In this document: positions 29,063 to 38,804 of the stretch, piece after piece
Numbering within the stretch: position 1 is the stretch's first letter
Layout: the number at the start of each line of letters is the position of its first letter
Origin: Rhodococcus sp. ARC_M5
Lineage (GTDB): Bacteria > Actinomycetota > Actinomycetes > Mycobacteriales > Mycobacteriaceae
Assembly (NCBI RefSeq): GCF_022810405.1
Contig: NZ_JALGQE010000018.1
Location: 1-64,000 of the forward strand
Direction of reading: 5' to 3'
DNA length: 64,000 nucleotides
Notes under the pieces: generated by a model
Told to the model about the DNA's origin: nothing
The model's database searches: none
The model's input: the letters and a program-made list of their open reading frames with translations, nothing else
Made by a program: the position numbers and the translations under genes

Positions 29063-29908
29063 ATGGTGACAAACGTGACCCAAAGCGCGAGTAACGACGA
29101 CGCCCCGGCCGGCCGACGCCCAGCGCGCGTCGCGGCTTTCTTCGACCTCGACAAAACGATCATCGCGAAGTCCAGCACGCTTGCATTCAGCAAGCCGTTC
29201 TTCGACCAAGGACTCATCAATCGACGCGCGGTCCTCAAGAGCAGCTACGCACAGTTCCTGTTCCTGCTCTCCGGTGCCGATCACGATCAGATGGAACGCA
29301 TGCGCGCCCACATCGCGAGCATGACCGCCGGGTGGGATGTCGAACAGGTGCGAGCCGTCGTCGCCGAAACGCTGCACAACATCGTCGACCCCCTCGTGTT
29401 CGCAGAAGCTGCCGACCTCATCGCCGATCACAAGCTCCGAGGACACGACGTCGTGATCGTCTCGGCGTCCGGCGGCGAGATCGTCCACCCCATTGCCGAA
29501 ATGCTGGGTGCCGACCACAGTATGGCCACGACGATGGTGACCGTGGACGGCAAGTACATCGGCGAGGTCGACTTCTACTGCTACGGCGCGGGAAAAGTCG
29601 ACGCCATGAACTCCCTGGCCGCACAACATGATTACGATCTGACGTCGAGCTACGCCTACTCCGATTCGATCACCGACGTTCCGATGCTGCGCGCCGTCGG
29701 ACACCCGACGGCCGTCAACCCCGATCGTGCACTGCGCAAGGAGGCCGCCTCCAACGGATGGCCGATCCTCACCTTCTCGAACCCGGTCTCGCTGCGATCA
29801 CGGATTCAGACCCCATCCGGAAAAACCGTAGCGGTCAGTGCCGCAGCAAGTTTCAGCGCACTGGCCGCCGGTCTGGTCACCTACGGACTACTCCGTAGAA
29901 AACGATGA
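29063..29908 (+). CDS. HAD-IB family phosphatase (Rv3661-like)
   Basis: A 281-residue HAD hydrolase of the SerB-like IB subfamily with a C-terminal membrane segment (about 250-275). Motif I is FFDLDKT (Asp28 and Asp30), motif II is VSASGGE, and motif IV is YSDSITDVPML. The substrate is unknown; phosphoserine-, CicA- or lysophospholipid-type phosphatase activity is seen in relatives. ATG 29063 is preceded by no strong ribosome site. It stands between the divergent 6C RNA and the downstream Ms1-type RNA, an arrangement kept in mycobacteria. Confidence 0.85.
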   Translation: MVTNVTQSASNDDAPAGRRPARVAAFFDLDKTIIAKSSTLAFSKPFFDQGLINRRAVLKSSYAQFLFLLSGADHDQMERMRAHIASMTAGWDVEQVRAVVAETLHNIVDPLVFAEAADLIADHKLRGHDVVIVSASGGEIVHPIAEMLGADHSMATTMVTVDGKYIGEVDFYCYGAGKVDAMNSLAAQHDYDLTSSYAYSDSITDVPMLRAVGHPTAVNPDRALRKEAASNGWPILTFSNPVSLRSRIQTPSGKTVAVSAAASFSALAAGLVTYGLLRRKR

Positions 29909-29919
29909 GGCTCAACCCC

Positions 29920-29948
29920 TTGATGTGAGGCGCGTCACGGGGTACAAA
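29920..29948 (+). promoter_or_regulatory. Promoter of the Ms1-type RNA
   Basis: TTGATG (29920-29925) and TACAAA (29943-29948) are separated by exactly 17 bp, close to the SigA consensus. It lies in the gap after the HAD gene. Initiation seven bases downstream falls at A29955. Confidence 0.7.
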
Positions 29949-29954
29949 TGACGT

Positions 29955-30258
29955 ACGGAAGAACGGAAGGCCAAGATCGAATCGGAAGAGAAGATTCGCT
30001 CTCCCGACCGCCCTTCCCAGCACGGACACCAGGCACCCACGCGGAGCGGCCACCTAATGGCAGAAGCGCTGTGGGCCTGCGAGATTCGTCGATGATCAGC
30101 AAGAACCCTGCACCGGTTGCAGGGATGACCTCATCACCGTCGAACCTTCGCCGAGGCCACGTGGTTTTCCACCACAGCCCACCTGAGCACGCTTGGTAAC
30201 CAGGCGCTCCGTGCTAACGGGCGGCGACGTCGACGCAAGTCGGCATCGCCGCCCTTTT
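29955..30258 (+). ncRNA. Ms1 (MTS2823)-type 6S-like RNA
   Basis: This gene-free stretch has a good promoter at its left end and an intrinsic terminator at its right end, giving a transcript of about 304 nt, the reported size of M. smegmatis Ms1. It lies between the Rv3661 orthologue and the convergent Rv3662c orthologue, the place of MTS2823 in M. tuberculosis. Internal hairpins are seen, for example CCCTGCA/TGCAGGG (30106-30124). No coding frame fits. Ms1 binds the core RNA polymerase without sigma factor and accumulates in stationary phase. Identification rests on position, length and signals; I have not aligned it to Ms1. Confidence 0.8.
30219..30258 (+). terminator. Intrinsic terminator of the Ms1-type RNA
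   Basis: GGGCGGCGA (30219-30227) pairs with TCGCCGCCC (30246-30254) and is followed by TTTT. It ends 12 bp before the stop codon of the convergent gene. Confidence 0.9.
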
Positions 30259-30269
30259 ACGTGCGTGGG

Positions 30270-31016
30270 CTATACCGCAGCTTCGGCAATCGAAGTCGCT
30301 TCTGCTGCACCGGCTTCGAATGCTCCGCAGCACAGGATCACCCAACTCCCGACGCCGGTGGCGGTGCCCTCGGCGAATCCCGTCGCGCCGTCTCGGTAGG
30401 CATTTGCCCGACGCATCCAGCTCACTTCCGGCACCCCGAGGTTGTGGGGGTCGAATCCCGACGACGCCGCGACCAGTCTCGATGCAGCGCGCGCAACGAT
30501 GCCGTCGGCGGATCCGAAAGCTTTGAGCGTCAACAATTCACCGTGCACCACGGCTGCGATCACCGGGGCAGGCGCAGACGTTCCACCGGTCACCAGCTGA
30601 GCGAGCAGGTCGAGTCGATCACCGACACCGGCCTCGCTGCGGGGGCGGCCGAGCTCGGAGGCGTCGTCGACGAGGTCGGCTGCGGCCAACAGATGGAGTC
30701 GCGCGAGGGTTTGCAGCGGTGCGCGCTTCCACGTCGAGAGCGTGTTCTGCAGCGCATCACCGTCGAGGGCGGCCGCGACCCGCAACGCACCGGCGAGAAT
30801 GGGGTCACCCTCCTCGCCCTCGCGGGGAAAGTCCATCGAACCGCCCTCGAGCGTCGACGACGAACGAGCTGCCCGAACAGCGGCCTCGGCAGCGGTGGCC
30901 GGCCAGCCGCGGCGATTGGCCTTGTGCCGATGCACCGCGCCGAGGGCGTCGCGCGCACGTTCGGCGGAGTCGAGAACTCCGGGCAGTTCCAGCAGCGGGG
31001 CGAGGGGGTCCGTCAC
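30270..31016 (-). CDS. Degenerate Fic-fold protein (Rv3662c-like)
   Basis: A 248-residue conserved actinobacterial protein, sometimes annotated as oxidoreductase. Its order of motifs resembles Fic AMP-transferases: SSSTLEG (52-58) matches the inhibitory (S/T)xxxE(G/N) helix, and PVIAAVVHGELLTLKAFGSADGIVARAASRLV (in two segments, 151-182) aligns with the Fic core, where HPFxDGNGR is expected. Here the catalytic His is Lys165 and GNGR is replaced by GIVAR, so it should not transfer AMP. I infer a catalytically dead Fic fold. It is convergent with the Ms1-type RNA and upstream of nothing on its own strand; dppD follows 31 bp away on the same strand side. Confidence 0.65.
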   Translation of the reverse strand: MTDPLAPLLELPGVLDSAERARDALGAVHRHKANRRGWPATAAEAAVRAARSSSTLEGGSMDFPREGEEGDPILAGALRVAAALDGDALQNTLSTWKRAPLQTLARLHLLAAADLVDDASELGRPRSEAGVGDRLDLLAQLVTGGTSAPAPVIAAVVHGELLTLKAFGSADGIVARAASRLVAASSGFDPHNLGVPEVSWMRRANAYRDGATGFAEGTATGVGSWVILCCGAFEAGAAEATSIAEAAV

Positions 31017-31047
31017 GACAGACGACGGTACCCCCTCCCCTTACCCC

Positions 31048-32721
31048 CTACTTCGCCCCTGCCGCCAACAGCTCGGCGCGGGCCTGACGACGCTTGGCCT
31101 GTTCGGCCGGGTCGGGCACCGGGACGGCCGCGAGCAACCGCTTGGTGTACTCGTTGGTCGGACGACGCAGAATCTGATCGGTCGTACCGAACTCGGCCAA
31201 CTTGCCCTTGTTCAACACCGCGATGCGCTTGGCCAGCACCTCCACAACTGCGAGGTCATGGCTGATGAACAGGCATGCGAACCCGTACTCCCGCTGCAGT
31301 TCCTTGAACAGCTCGAGTACCTTGGCCTGCACCGACACGTCGAGTGCCGACGTGGGTTCGTCGGCCACCAGCAGCGTCGGCTCCAAAGCCAGCGCCCGGG
31401 CGATACCGACGCGCTGACGCTGGCCACCCGACAGCTGGTGGGGGTAGCGGTTGCGCATGGTCCGCGACAGGTGAACCCGGTCGAGCAGTTCCTCGACCTT
31501 GCGATTTCGGTCTGCCGCGCTGTGCTCGGTGTGCAACAGCATCGGCTCGGCAATCGACTGCCCGATGGGCCAGCGCGGGTTCAGCGACGAACCCGGATCC
31601 TGGAACACGATGCCGACCTTGCTCCGCACCGAACGCAGTTCACGATTCGACAGGTTGGTGATGTCGACCCCCGCGATCGACAACGAGCCGCCGGTGAGCT
31701 TGTTCAGTCCCACTACGGCCTTGCCGATCGTGGACTTACCCGAGCCGGATTCACCGACGAGACCGACGACCTCACCCATCTCGATATCGAGGCTGACCCC
31801 GTCGACTGCCCGGAACACGGTGCGACCCGGGTACTCGATGACACCGTCCACGATGTTCAGTGCCCGGGTGTCCTCGACGGCACTGGGCTCGGCGATCTTC
31901 CCGGCTGCCACGGCCTCGATGCTGCTGCCCAGGTGCGGAACCGAGGCGAGCAACTGCTGCGTGTACGGATGCGACGCATTCTTGAATATGGTTTGCGCAG
32001 CGTCCGTTTCGACGATGACGCCGTCCTTCATCACCGCGATGCGGTCGGCCATGTCTGCCACCACACCCATGTCGTGGGTGATCAGCACGATCGACGCGTC
32101 GATGCGGTTACGCAGATCGCGCATCAGGTCGAGAATCTCCGCCTGCACCGTCACGTCGAGGGCGGTGGTCGGCTCGTCCGCGATCAGCAACGACGGGTCC
32201 GAGGACAGAGCCTGGGCGATCATCGCGCGCTGACGCTGACCACCGGAGAGTTGGTGCGGGTAGAAGTTCACCCGCGTCTCCGGATCCGGCATCTCGACGA
32301 GCTTCAGGAGCTCGACGGCCCGCGCCTTCGCTTCCTTCTTCGACAGCGAGGTGTGGGCACGGATGGCTTCGGTGATCTGCCAGCCGATCGAATACACCGG
32401 GTTGAGAGCCGTCATCGGCTCCTGGAAGATGACCGCCACATTCTTGCCGCGAATGGGTGCAAGCTGCTTCTCGGGTAGCCCGACCAGCTCTTTCTCGCCG
32501 AGCTTGATGCTGCCCGACACCCGCGAATTATCGGCCAGCAGGCCCGGGACGGCCATCGCCGTCGTCGACTTACCGGATCCGGATTCGCCGACGATGGCCA
32601 GCACCTCGCCGGAAGCGACCGAGAACGAGACGGTGTCGACGGCCTTGCGCCATACCTTCTCGACCTCGAACTCGACCGTCAGATCGGTGACGGTCAGGAC
32701 CGTGTCCTTCTGGATGCCCAT
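31048..32721 (-). CDS. dppD: Dipeptide ABC transporter, fused double ATP-binding protein
   Basis: A 557-residue protein with two complete ABC ATPase domains in tandem, equivalent to DppD plus DppF. Each has Walker A (GESGSGKST twice), signature QLSGGQRQR and Walker B (LLIADEPTTALD and LLVADEPTSALD). It energises uptake of peptides; the mycobacterial orthologue Rv3663c has been tied to dipeptide and haem import. ATG 32721 starts one base after the dppC stop and is preferred to the frame's earlier start at 32763, which would overlap dppC by 41 bases. Confidence 0.92.
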   Translation of the reverse strand: MGIQKDTVLTVTDLTVEFEVEKVWRKAVDTVSFSVASGEVLAIVGESGSGKSTTAMAVPGLLADNSRVSGSIKLGEKELVGLPEKQLAPIRGKNVAVIFQEPMTALNPVYSIGWQITEAIRAHTSLSKKEAKARAVELLKLVEMPDPETRVNFYPHQLSGGQRQRAMIAQALSSDPSLLIADEPTTALDVTVQAEILDLMRDLRNRIDASIVLITHDMGVVADMADRIAVMKDGVIVETDAAQTIFKNASHPYTQQLLASVPHLGSSIEAVAAGKIAEPSAVEDTRALNIVDGVIEYPGRTVFRAVDGVSLDIEMGEVVGLVGESGSGKSTIGKAVVGLNKLTGGSLSIAGVDITNLSNRELRSVRSKVGIVFQDPGSSLNPRWPIGQSIAEPMLLHTEHSAADRNRKVEELLDRVHLSRTMRNRYPHQLSGGQRQRVGIARALALEPTLLVADEPTSALDVSVQAKVLELFKELQREYGFACLFISHDLAVVEVLAKRIAVLNKGKLAEFGTTDQILRRPTNEYTKRLLAAVPVPDPAEQAKRRQARAELLAAGAK

Positions 32722-32722
32722 G

Positions 32723-33661
32723 TCAGTTCCGTTTCGGATCGAGTGCGTCACGGAGTGCGTCACCGAGCATGATGAACGCGAGCACCGTGACGGAGAGGAA
32801 CGCGGCCGGGAACAGCACCAGGTGCGGCGCCGTCAGGAACCTGGCCTGGCCGAGGTTGATCTGTAGGCCCCAGGAGATCTCGGGCGCCTGCAATCCGATT
32901 CCGAGGAACGTCAATGTCGCCTCGGCCGCGATGAACGTACCCACCGAGATGGTGGCGTAGATGATCACCGGAGCCAGCGCGTTGGGAAGGATGTGTCGCA
33001 CCAGAATGCGGTAGGTCGACGCTCCCAATGCCTGTGCCGCCTGGACGTATTCACTGTTCTTGATCGAGATCACCGACGATCGCACCAGGCGCATCGCCGT
33101 CATCCAACCGAAGGCCACCAGGGCCAACGACACGGTGAAGATGGTGCGCTGGGCGGTGACGGTGAGCAGGATCAGGGCACCGAGCAACAGCGGAATCCCG
33201 AAGAACACGTCGGTGAAGCGTGCCAGGATGCTGTCGATCGCACCGCCGAAGTAGCCGGCGAGAGCACCGATCAGAACGCCGATGATCAGCACGCCGATCA
33301 CCGAGAGCACACCGATGGACAGCGAGATCCGCGCACCGTAGATGACGTTGGCGTAGTAGTCGCAGCCCTGGATGTCGGTGCCGAACCAGTGTGCTGCACT
33401 GGGTTTCTGACCGGAATTCGACAGCGAACACACACGCGGGTCGATGCCGCGGGCGAACAGCTGCGGGAACACCGCCATCACCAACAGCACCAGCAGCAGG
33501 AACGTGCCGATGATGAAGAACGGGCTCTTACGCAAGAACTTCCACGCGTTGCCCCACAGGCTGGCCTGACCGACCAACTCGACGGCCTCGCCGGTGACGA
33601 CGTTACCGGGCTGGCCCTCGTCTGCGGCGTGCTGAGCTGCGCTCGAATCTTCTTTATTCAT
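32723..33661 (-). CDS. dppC: Dipeptide ABC transporter permease DppC
   Basis: A 312-residue permease with a hydrophilic N-terminal tail (about 1-45), about six membrane helices and the EAA loop segment ALGASTYRILVRHILPNALAPV, which contacts the ATPase. HWFGTDIQGCDYYANVIYGAR is a DppC/OppC family signature. It overlaps dppB by eight bases and precedes dppD by one base. Confidence 0.92.
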   Translation of the reverse strand: MNKEDSSAAQHAADEGQPGNVVTGEAVELVGQASLWGNAWKFLRKSPFFIIGTFLLLVLLVMAVFPQLFARGIDPRVCSLSNSGQKPSAAHWFGTDIQGCDYYANVIYGARISLSIGVLSVIGVLIIGVLIGALAGYFGGAIDSILARFTDVFFGIPLLLGALILLTVTAQRTIFTVSLALVAFGWMTAMRLVRSSVISIKNSEYVQAAQALGASTYRILVRHILPNALAPVIIYATISVGTFIAAEATLTFLGIGLQAPEISWGLQINLGQARFLTAPHLVLFPAAFLSVTVLAFIMLGDALRDALDPKRN

Positions 33662-34577
33662 AGCGAATCCTTGGATCGAGTACCGCGTAGAGAACGTCCA
33701 CCACGAGGTTGAAGAAGATGTAGAAGAACACGAAGAGCGTCACGATGCCGACGACGACGGCACCTTCCTGGCGGGCCAGGCCGTCGTAGATCGCGCGGCC
33801 GAGACCGGGCAGGTTGAACACCGTCTCGGTCACGATGGCGCCTCCGAGCAGGCCACCGACATCGGCGCCGATGAAGGTGACAACGGGAATCAGCGAGTTG
33901 CGCAACGCATGTCGCACGATGATGCGCCTATTGCTGATTCCCTTCGACTTCGCGGTGCGGATGTAGTCCGCAGCCATCGATTCAGCCACCGAGGTGCGCG
34001 TCAGACGAGCCACGTAGGCCATCGACAGCGATGCGAGCACCAATCCGGGAAGCAGGTAACTCGACCAGCCGTCGTTGATGCCGGAGATCGGGAAGAGCCC
34101 CAACTTGAGACCGAGGGTGAACTGGGCGATGAAGCCGAGAACGAACACCGGCACCGACACCAGCAGCGTCGTCGAGATGAGCACCAGGTTGTCGAAGAAG
34201 GATCCGCGCTTGAGGGCGGCGAGCACGCCTGCGGCGATACCCATGATGGTCTCGATGACGACGGCCACGATGGTCAATCGGACCGTGACCGGAAGTGCCC
34301 GCTCGATGGTGTCGAGGACGGGGCGTCCGGAGAAGTCGGTTCCGAAGTCGCCCTGAAAGAAGCCGGCGATGTATTTGAAGTATTGGACGAACAGGTTGTC
34401 GTCGAGGTTGAACTCATCTCGCAGCTGGGCGACGACGCCGGGGGCGAGGGGACGATCTCCGGCAAGGGCGCGGATGGGATCACCCGGCAGCGCGTAGACC
34501 ATCGCGAAGATCAAGAACGAGGAGCCGATCAGGACGGGAATCGTCAGCAGTAATCGGCGAGTGATGTAGCGACCCAC
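33654..34577 (-). CDS. dppB: Dipeptide ABC transporter permease DppB
   Basis: A 307-residue permease that begins MGRYITRRLLLTIPVLIGSS, the standard DppB N-terminus, and has six predicted helices. The EAA loop is RTAKSKGISNRRIIVRHALRN. ATG 34577 is preceded by AAGGAGAA eight to ten bases upstream, an efficient ribosome site. It is separated from dppA by 147 bp with two hairpins. Confidence 0.92.
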   Translation of the reverse strand: MGRYITRRLLLTIPVLIGSSFLIFAMVYALPGDPIRALAGDRPLAPGVVAQLRDEFNLDDNLFVQYFKYIAGFFQGDFGTDFSGRPVLDTIERALPVTVRLTIVAVVIETIMGIAAGVLAALKRGSFFDNLVLISTTLLVSVPVFVLGFIAQFTLGLKLGLFPISGINDGWSSYLLPGLVLASLSMAYVARLTRTSVAESMAADYIRTAKSKGISNRRIIVRHALRNSLIPVVTFIGADVGGLLGGAIVTETVFNLPGLGRAIYDGLARQEGAVVVGIVTLFVFFYIFFNLVVDVLYAVLDPRIRYE

Positions 34578-34606
34578 TGTGTGTCTTCTCCTTGAACAAG
34601 GGACGA

Positions 34607-34713
34607 ACCTGCGCCTCGGGTCTTGCCGGCGCAGGTCGGTGTGGGACGGCTACGCCCCACGGTTGAACGAGACCCGGTGGGTGACAACCGATCACACTCG
34701 GCTGCCACCCACC
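34607..34713 (-). promoter_or_regulatory. Two hairpins between dppA and dppB
   Basis: CACCCACC/GGTGGGTG (34706-34713 with 34676-34683) and ACCTGCGCC/GGCGCAGGT (34607-34615 with 34628-34636) form stems of eight and nine pairs on the dppA-dppB mRNA. Neither is followed by a T-run. They are placed to protect the dppA 3' end or lower read-through, so that binding protein exceeds permease, as is common in importer operons. Confidence 0.5.
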
Positions 34714-34724
34714 TGGGTGCGTCG

Positions 34725-36347
34725 TCAGCTGACTACGACGTCCTCGAGGATGATGTTGCCTCGGTTGTCGATCTTGACGTCGGAGACGCGGTCGGACCAC
34801 ACGGCCTGGTTCAGGCCGTAGAACAGCGGGGTCGCGGGCATCTGATCGATCAGGATGTCCTCGGCCTTCTGGTAATCCGTTGTTGCAGCGTCGATGTCCT
34901 CTGCGTTGTTGCCCTCGGCCAACGCGGCGTCGAATGCCGGGTCGTTGAAGAAGACGTAGTTGCTACCGGCCGGCGGGGTTGCGGCTGCCGAGTACAACGG
35001 GGACAGGAAGTTGTAGATCGACGGGTAGTCCATGATCCAACCCGAGCGGAACGGGCCGGTCATACCCTGGGCGTCCTGCAGCGGCAGGTACTGCGCGAAC
35101 TGGAGATCGCCGCGCAGTGCGTAGTTCACGCCCAGGTTGTCACGCAACTGGTTGCCCACCGCAGTCATCCACGAATCGTGGCCTGCACCGGCGTTGAACC
35201 ACAGGTCCACCGGCTGGCTGCGATCGAATCCGGCCTCGTCGAGCAGGCGGTTGGCCTCGTCCGCGTTGAGCTCGCAGTTGGCACCGCAGGCGTCCTCGCG
35301 GTAGCCGTCGACGACGGGAGAGGCGAAAGATCCTGCCGGAGTGCGGGTATCGGTGAAGATCGCGGTCGCGATGGCCTGGCGATCGATGGCCATCGAGAAC
35401 GCCTTGCGCACGTTCGGATCCTGGAAGCGCGGATCGTAGGTGGGGAAGCCGAGCGAGGTGATGTCGGGGCGAGCACGCTCACCGTAACGGTCACCGAACG
35501 TATCGCGGGCAGTGGCCCACGCGTCCTCGGGGAGGTCGAGCATGACGTCGAGTCCGCCACCCTGAACGTCGTTGTAGCCGGTGCTCACCTCGGTGTAGAC
35601 CTTGAAGTTGACGCCTGCGGACTGTGCCGCATTGTCGCCTGCGTAGTCGTCGTACTTGGTGACGGTGAATCCCTGTCCGGGAACGAAGTCCTCGTCGGCC
35701 TTGAACGGGCCGTTACCGATCGGGCGAGCGCCGTAGGCGTCGGGGTCGGCATAGAACGCCTCGGGCAGCGGGTCGAATGCCGTGTATCCCAGCGTGAGCG
35801 GGAAGATCGCGAACGGTCCGGTGAGCTGGACGGTGAAGGTCGTGTCGTCGACGACGTTCAGGCCGCTCAGTTCGGTCGCGACGGGCTCGGTGGTGTCGCT
35901 GCCCTGCAGGTCTGCGTAGCCTTCGATGTTCTCGAAGAAGTAGGAGGCACCGAAAGCGTTGGTGCTCAACGCGTTGTAGCTCCAGGCTTTGGTGTAGGAC
36001 TCGGCCGTGACGGGGGTGCCGTCGTGGAAAGTCCAACCGTCCTTGAGCTTGACGGTCCAGGTGGTGTTGTCCTCGGACTCGACGGACTCGGCAACGCCGT
36101 TGTACTCGACGCTGTTGTCCTCGTCGTTGAACGTGACCAGCGGAGTGAAGAGCGCCTCGAGAACCTGGCTGCCCTCGCTCTCGGTGGTGTTGCCGGGGAT
36201 CAGCGGGTTCTCGGGCTCGCCGATGTAGATGCTGTAGATACCGTCGGCGCTACCGCCGGAGCCGGAGCCCCCGCCGCCACAGGCGGCGAGCAGGCTCGCA
36301 CTCATCAGCACAGCCGTGGTGACTACCGCGGCACGTTTGATACGCAA
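34725..36347 (-). CDS. dppA: Dipeptide-binding lipoprotein DppA
   Basis: A 540-residue extracytoplasmic solute-binding lipoprotein (family 5). After two Arg/Lys residues and a hydrophobic stretch comes the lipobox LLAAC with Cys23, followed by a Gly/Ser linker. PENPLIPGNTTESEGSQVLE and KDGWTFHDGTPVTAESY are peptide-binding-protein signatures. The start is TTG 36347, chosen because GGAGG (36354-36358) lies six bases upstream; the ATG at 36374 would put this ribosome site inside the gene. It heads the dppABCD operon and captures peptides for the permease. Confidence 0.92.
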   Translation of the reverse strand: MRIKRAAVVTTAVLMSASLLAACGGGGSGSGGSADGIYSIYIGEPENPLIPGNTTESEGSQVLEALFTPLVTFNDEDNSVEYNGVAESVESEDNTTWTVKLKDGWTFHDGTPVTAESYTKAWSYNALSTNAFGASYFFENIEGYADLQGSDTTEPVATELSGLNVVDDTTFTVQLTGPFAIFPLTLGYTAFDPLPEAFYADPDAYGARPIGNGPFKADEDFVPGQGFTVTKYDDYAGDNAAQSAGVNFKVYTEVSTGYNDVQGGGLDVMLDLPEDAWATARDTFGDRYGERARPDITSLGFPTYDPRFQDPNVRKAFSMAIDRQAIATAIFTDTRTPAGSFASPVVDGYREDACGANCELNADEANRLLDEAGFDRSQPVDLWFNAGAGHDSWMTAVGNQLRDNLGVNYALRGDLQFAQYLPLQDAQGMTGPFRSGWIMDYPSIYNFLSPLYSAAATPPAGSNYVFFNDPAFDAALAEGNNAEDIDAATTDYQKAEDILIDQMPATPLFYGLNQAVWSDRVSDVKIDNRGNIILEDVVVS

Positions 36348-36549
36348 GGAAATCCTCCATCCAGATGTGAACACGGGGTCGTCCGTGCTCAGTTCCTCGG
36401 GCGCGACGCCCGGGGTTTCGTGGGCGACCGCATGGCACGGCAGGTGGGCCGTTCCAACGATCTGATGGAATGGACTTTAGACACATCCTGAAACGAACAT
36501 GTGAACTCCCCCAGTTTTTGCTGACCCGTGAGTAAGCCGGAAACATGAT

Positions 36550-36561
36550 CGAAACGTTTCG
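36550..36561. promoter_or_regulatory. Palindrome CGAAACGTTTCG, possible operator
   Basis: A perfect 12-bp palindrome about 200 bp before dppA. Its AACGTT core resembles operators of LacI-family regulators, but no such regulator is encoded in the window and chance cannot be excluded. Confidence 0.3.
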
Positions 36562-36704
36562 GCAAGTCGATTTCTCACACTTCGGACATCCGCGTCGCCG
36601 GGGCGGCTCGCCGACAACCACGATGACCGCCCATCGTGCAGAAACTACCGATCACCGCAGATCAGGGGGTTGCAGGCGATTGCAACGGTGCGATTGCGAT
36701 CACA

Positions 36705-36720
36705 TGTGACTACCCTCACA
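36705..36720 (+). promoter_or_regulatory. Consensus CRP (cAMP receptor protein) site upstream of acs
   Basis: TGTGACTACCCTCACA is an exact match to TGTGA-N6-TCACA, the site of mycobacterial Crp and corynebacterial GlxR. It lies 72-87 bp before the acs start. In mycobacteria acs is known to respond to cAMP-Crp. The crp gene is at 45825 in this window. Confidence 0.8.
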
Positions 36721-36791
36721 AGGGGCTCGAGACCGGCACGGAAGTGCAGTTTCATGAGCGAAATGCACCGGACGAAAGTGAGCTATTCGAG

Positions 36792-38735
<1,944 letters not shown>

Positions 38736-38743
38736 GCGCTTCG

Positions 38744-38793
38744 CGCATGTGCACGGAACTTCGTAGTGGGCTACGAAGTTCCGTGCACATGCG
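38744..38793. terminator. Bidirectional hairpin between acs and the MFS gene, 23-bp perfect stem
   Basis: The arms CGCATGTGCACGGAACTTCGTAG and its exact complement at 38771-38793 enclose only TGGG. It lies 8 bp after acs and 11 bp before the stop of the convergent MFS gene. There is no T-run on either strand. Confidence 0.85.
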
Positions 38794-38804
38794 GCGCAGC
38801 CGCT

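Larger units (their letters stand above)
36348..36791. other. Divergent regulatory region between dppA and acs
   Basis: This 444-bp region holds no gene. It includes the 12-bp palindrome CGAAACGTTTCG (36550-36561) on the dppA side and a consensus CRP site (36705-36720) on the acs side. Promoter boxes for either gene could not be assigned safely. Confidence 0.6.

Noticed and set aside
30742..32478. A 578-codon plus-strand open frame opposite dppD
   Set aside because: It is antisense to two complete ABC ATPase domains and shows no own start signals or family resemblance.
34623..36491. A 622-codon plus-strand open frame opposite dppA
   Set aside because: It is antisense to an intact lipoprotein gene with lipobox and ribosome site, and its composition (Val/Gly/Arg/Glu runs) is that of a mirror frame.
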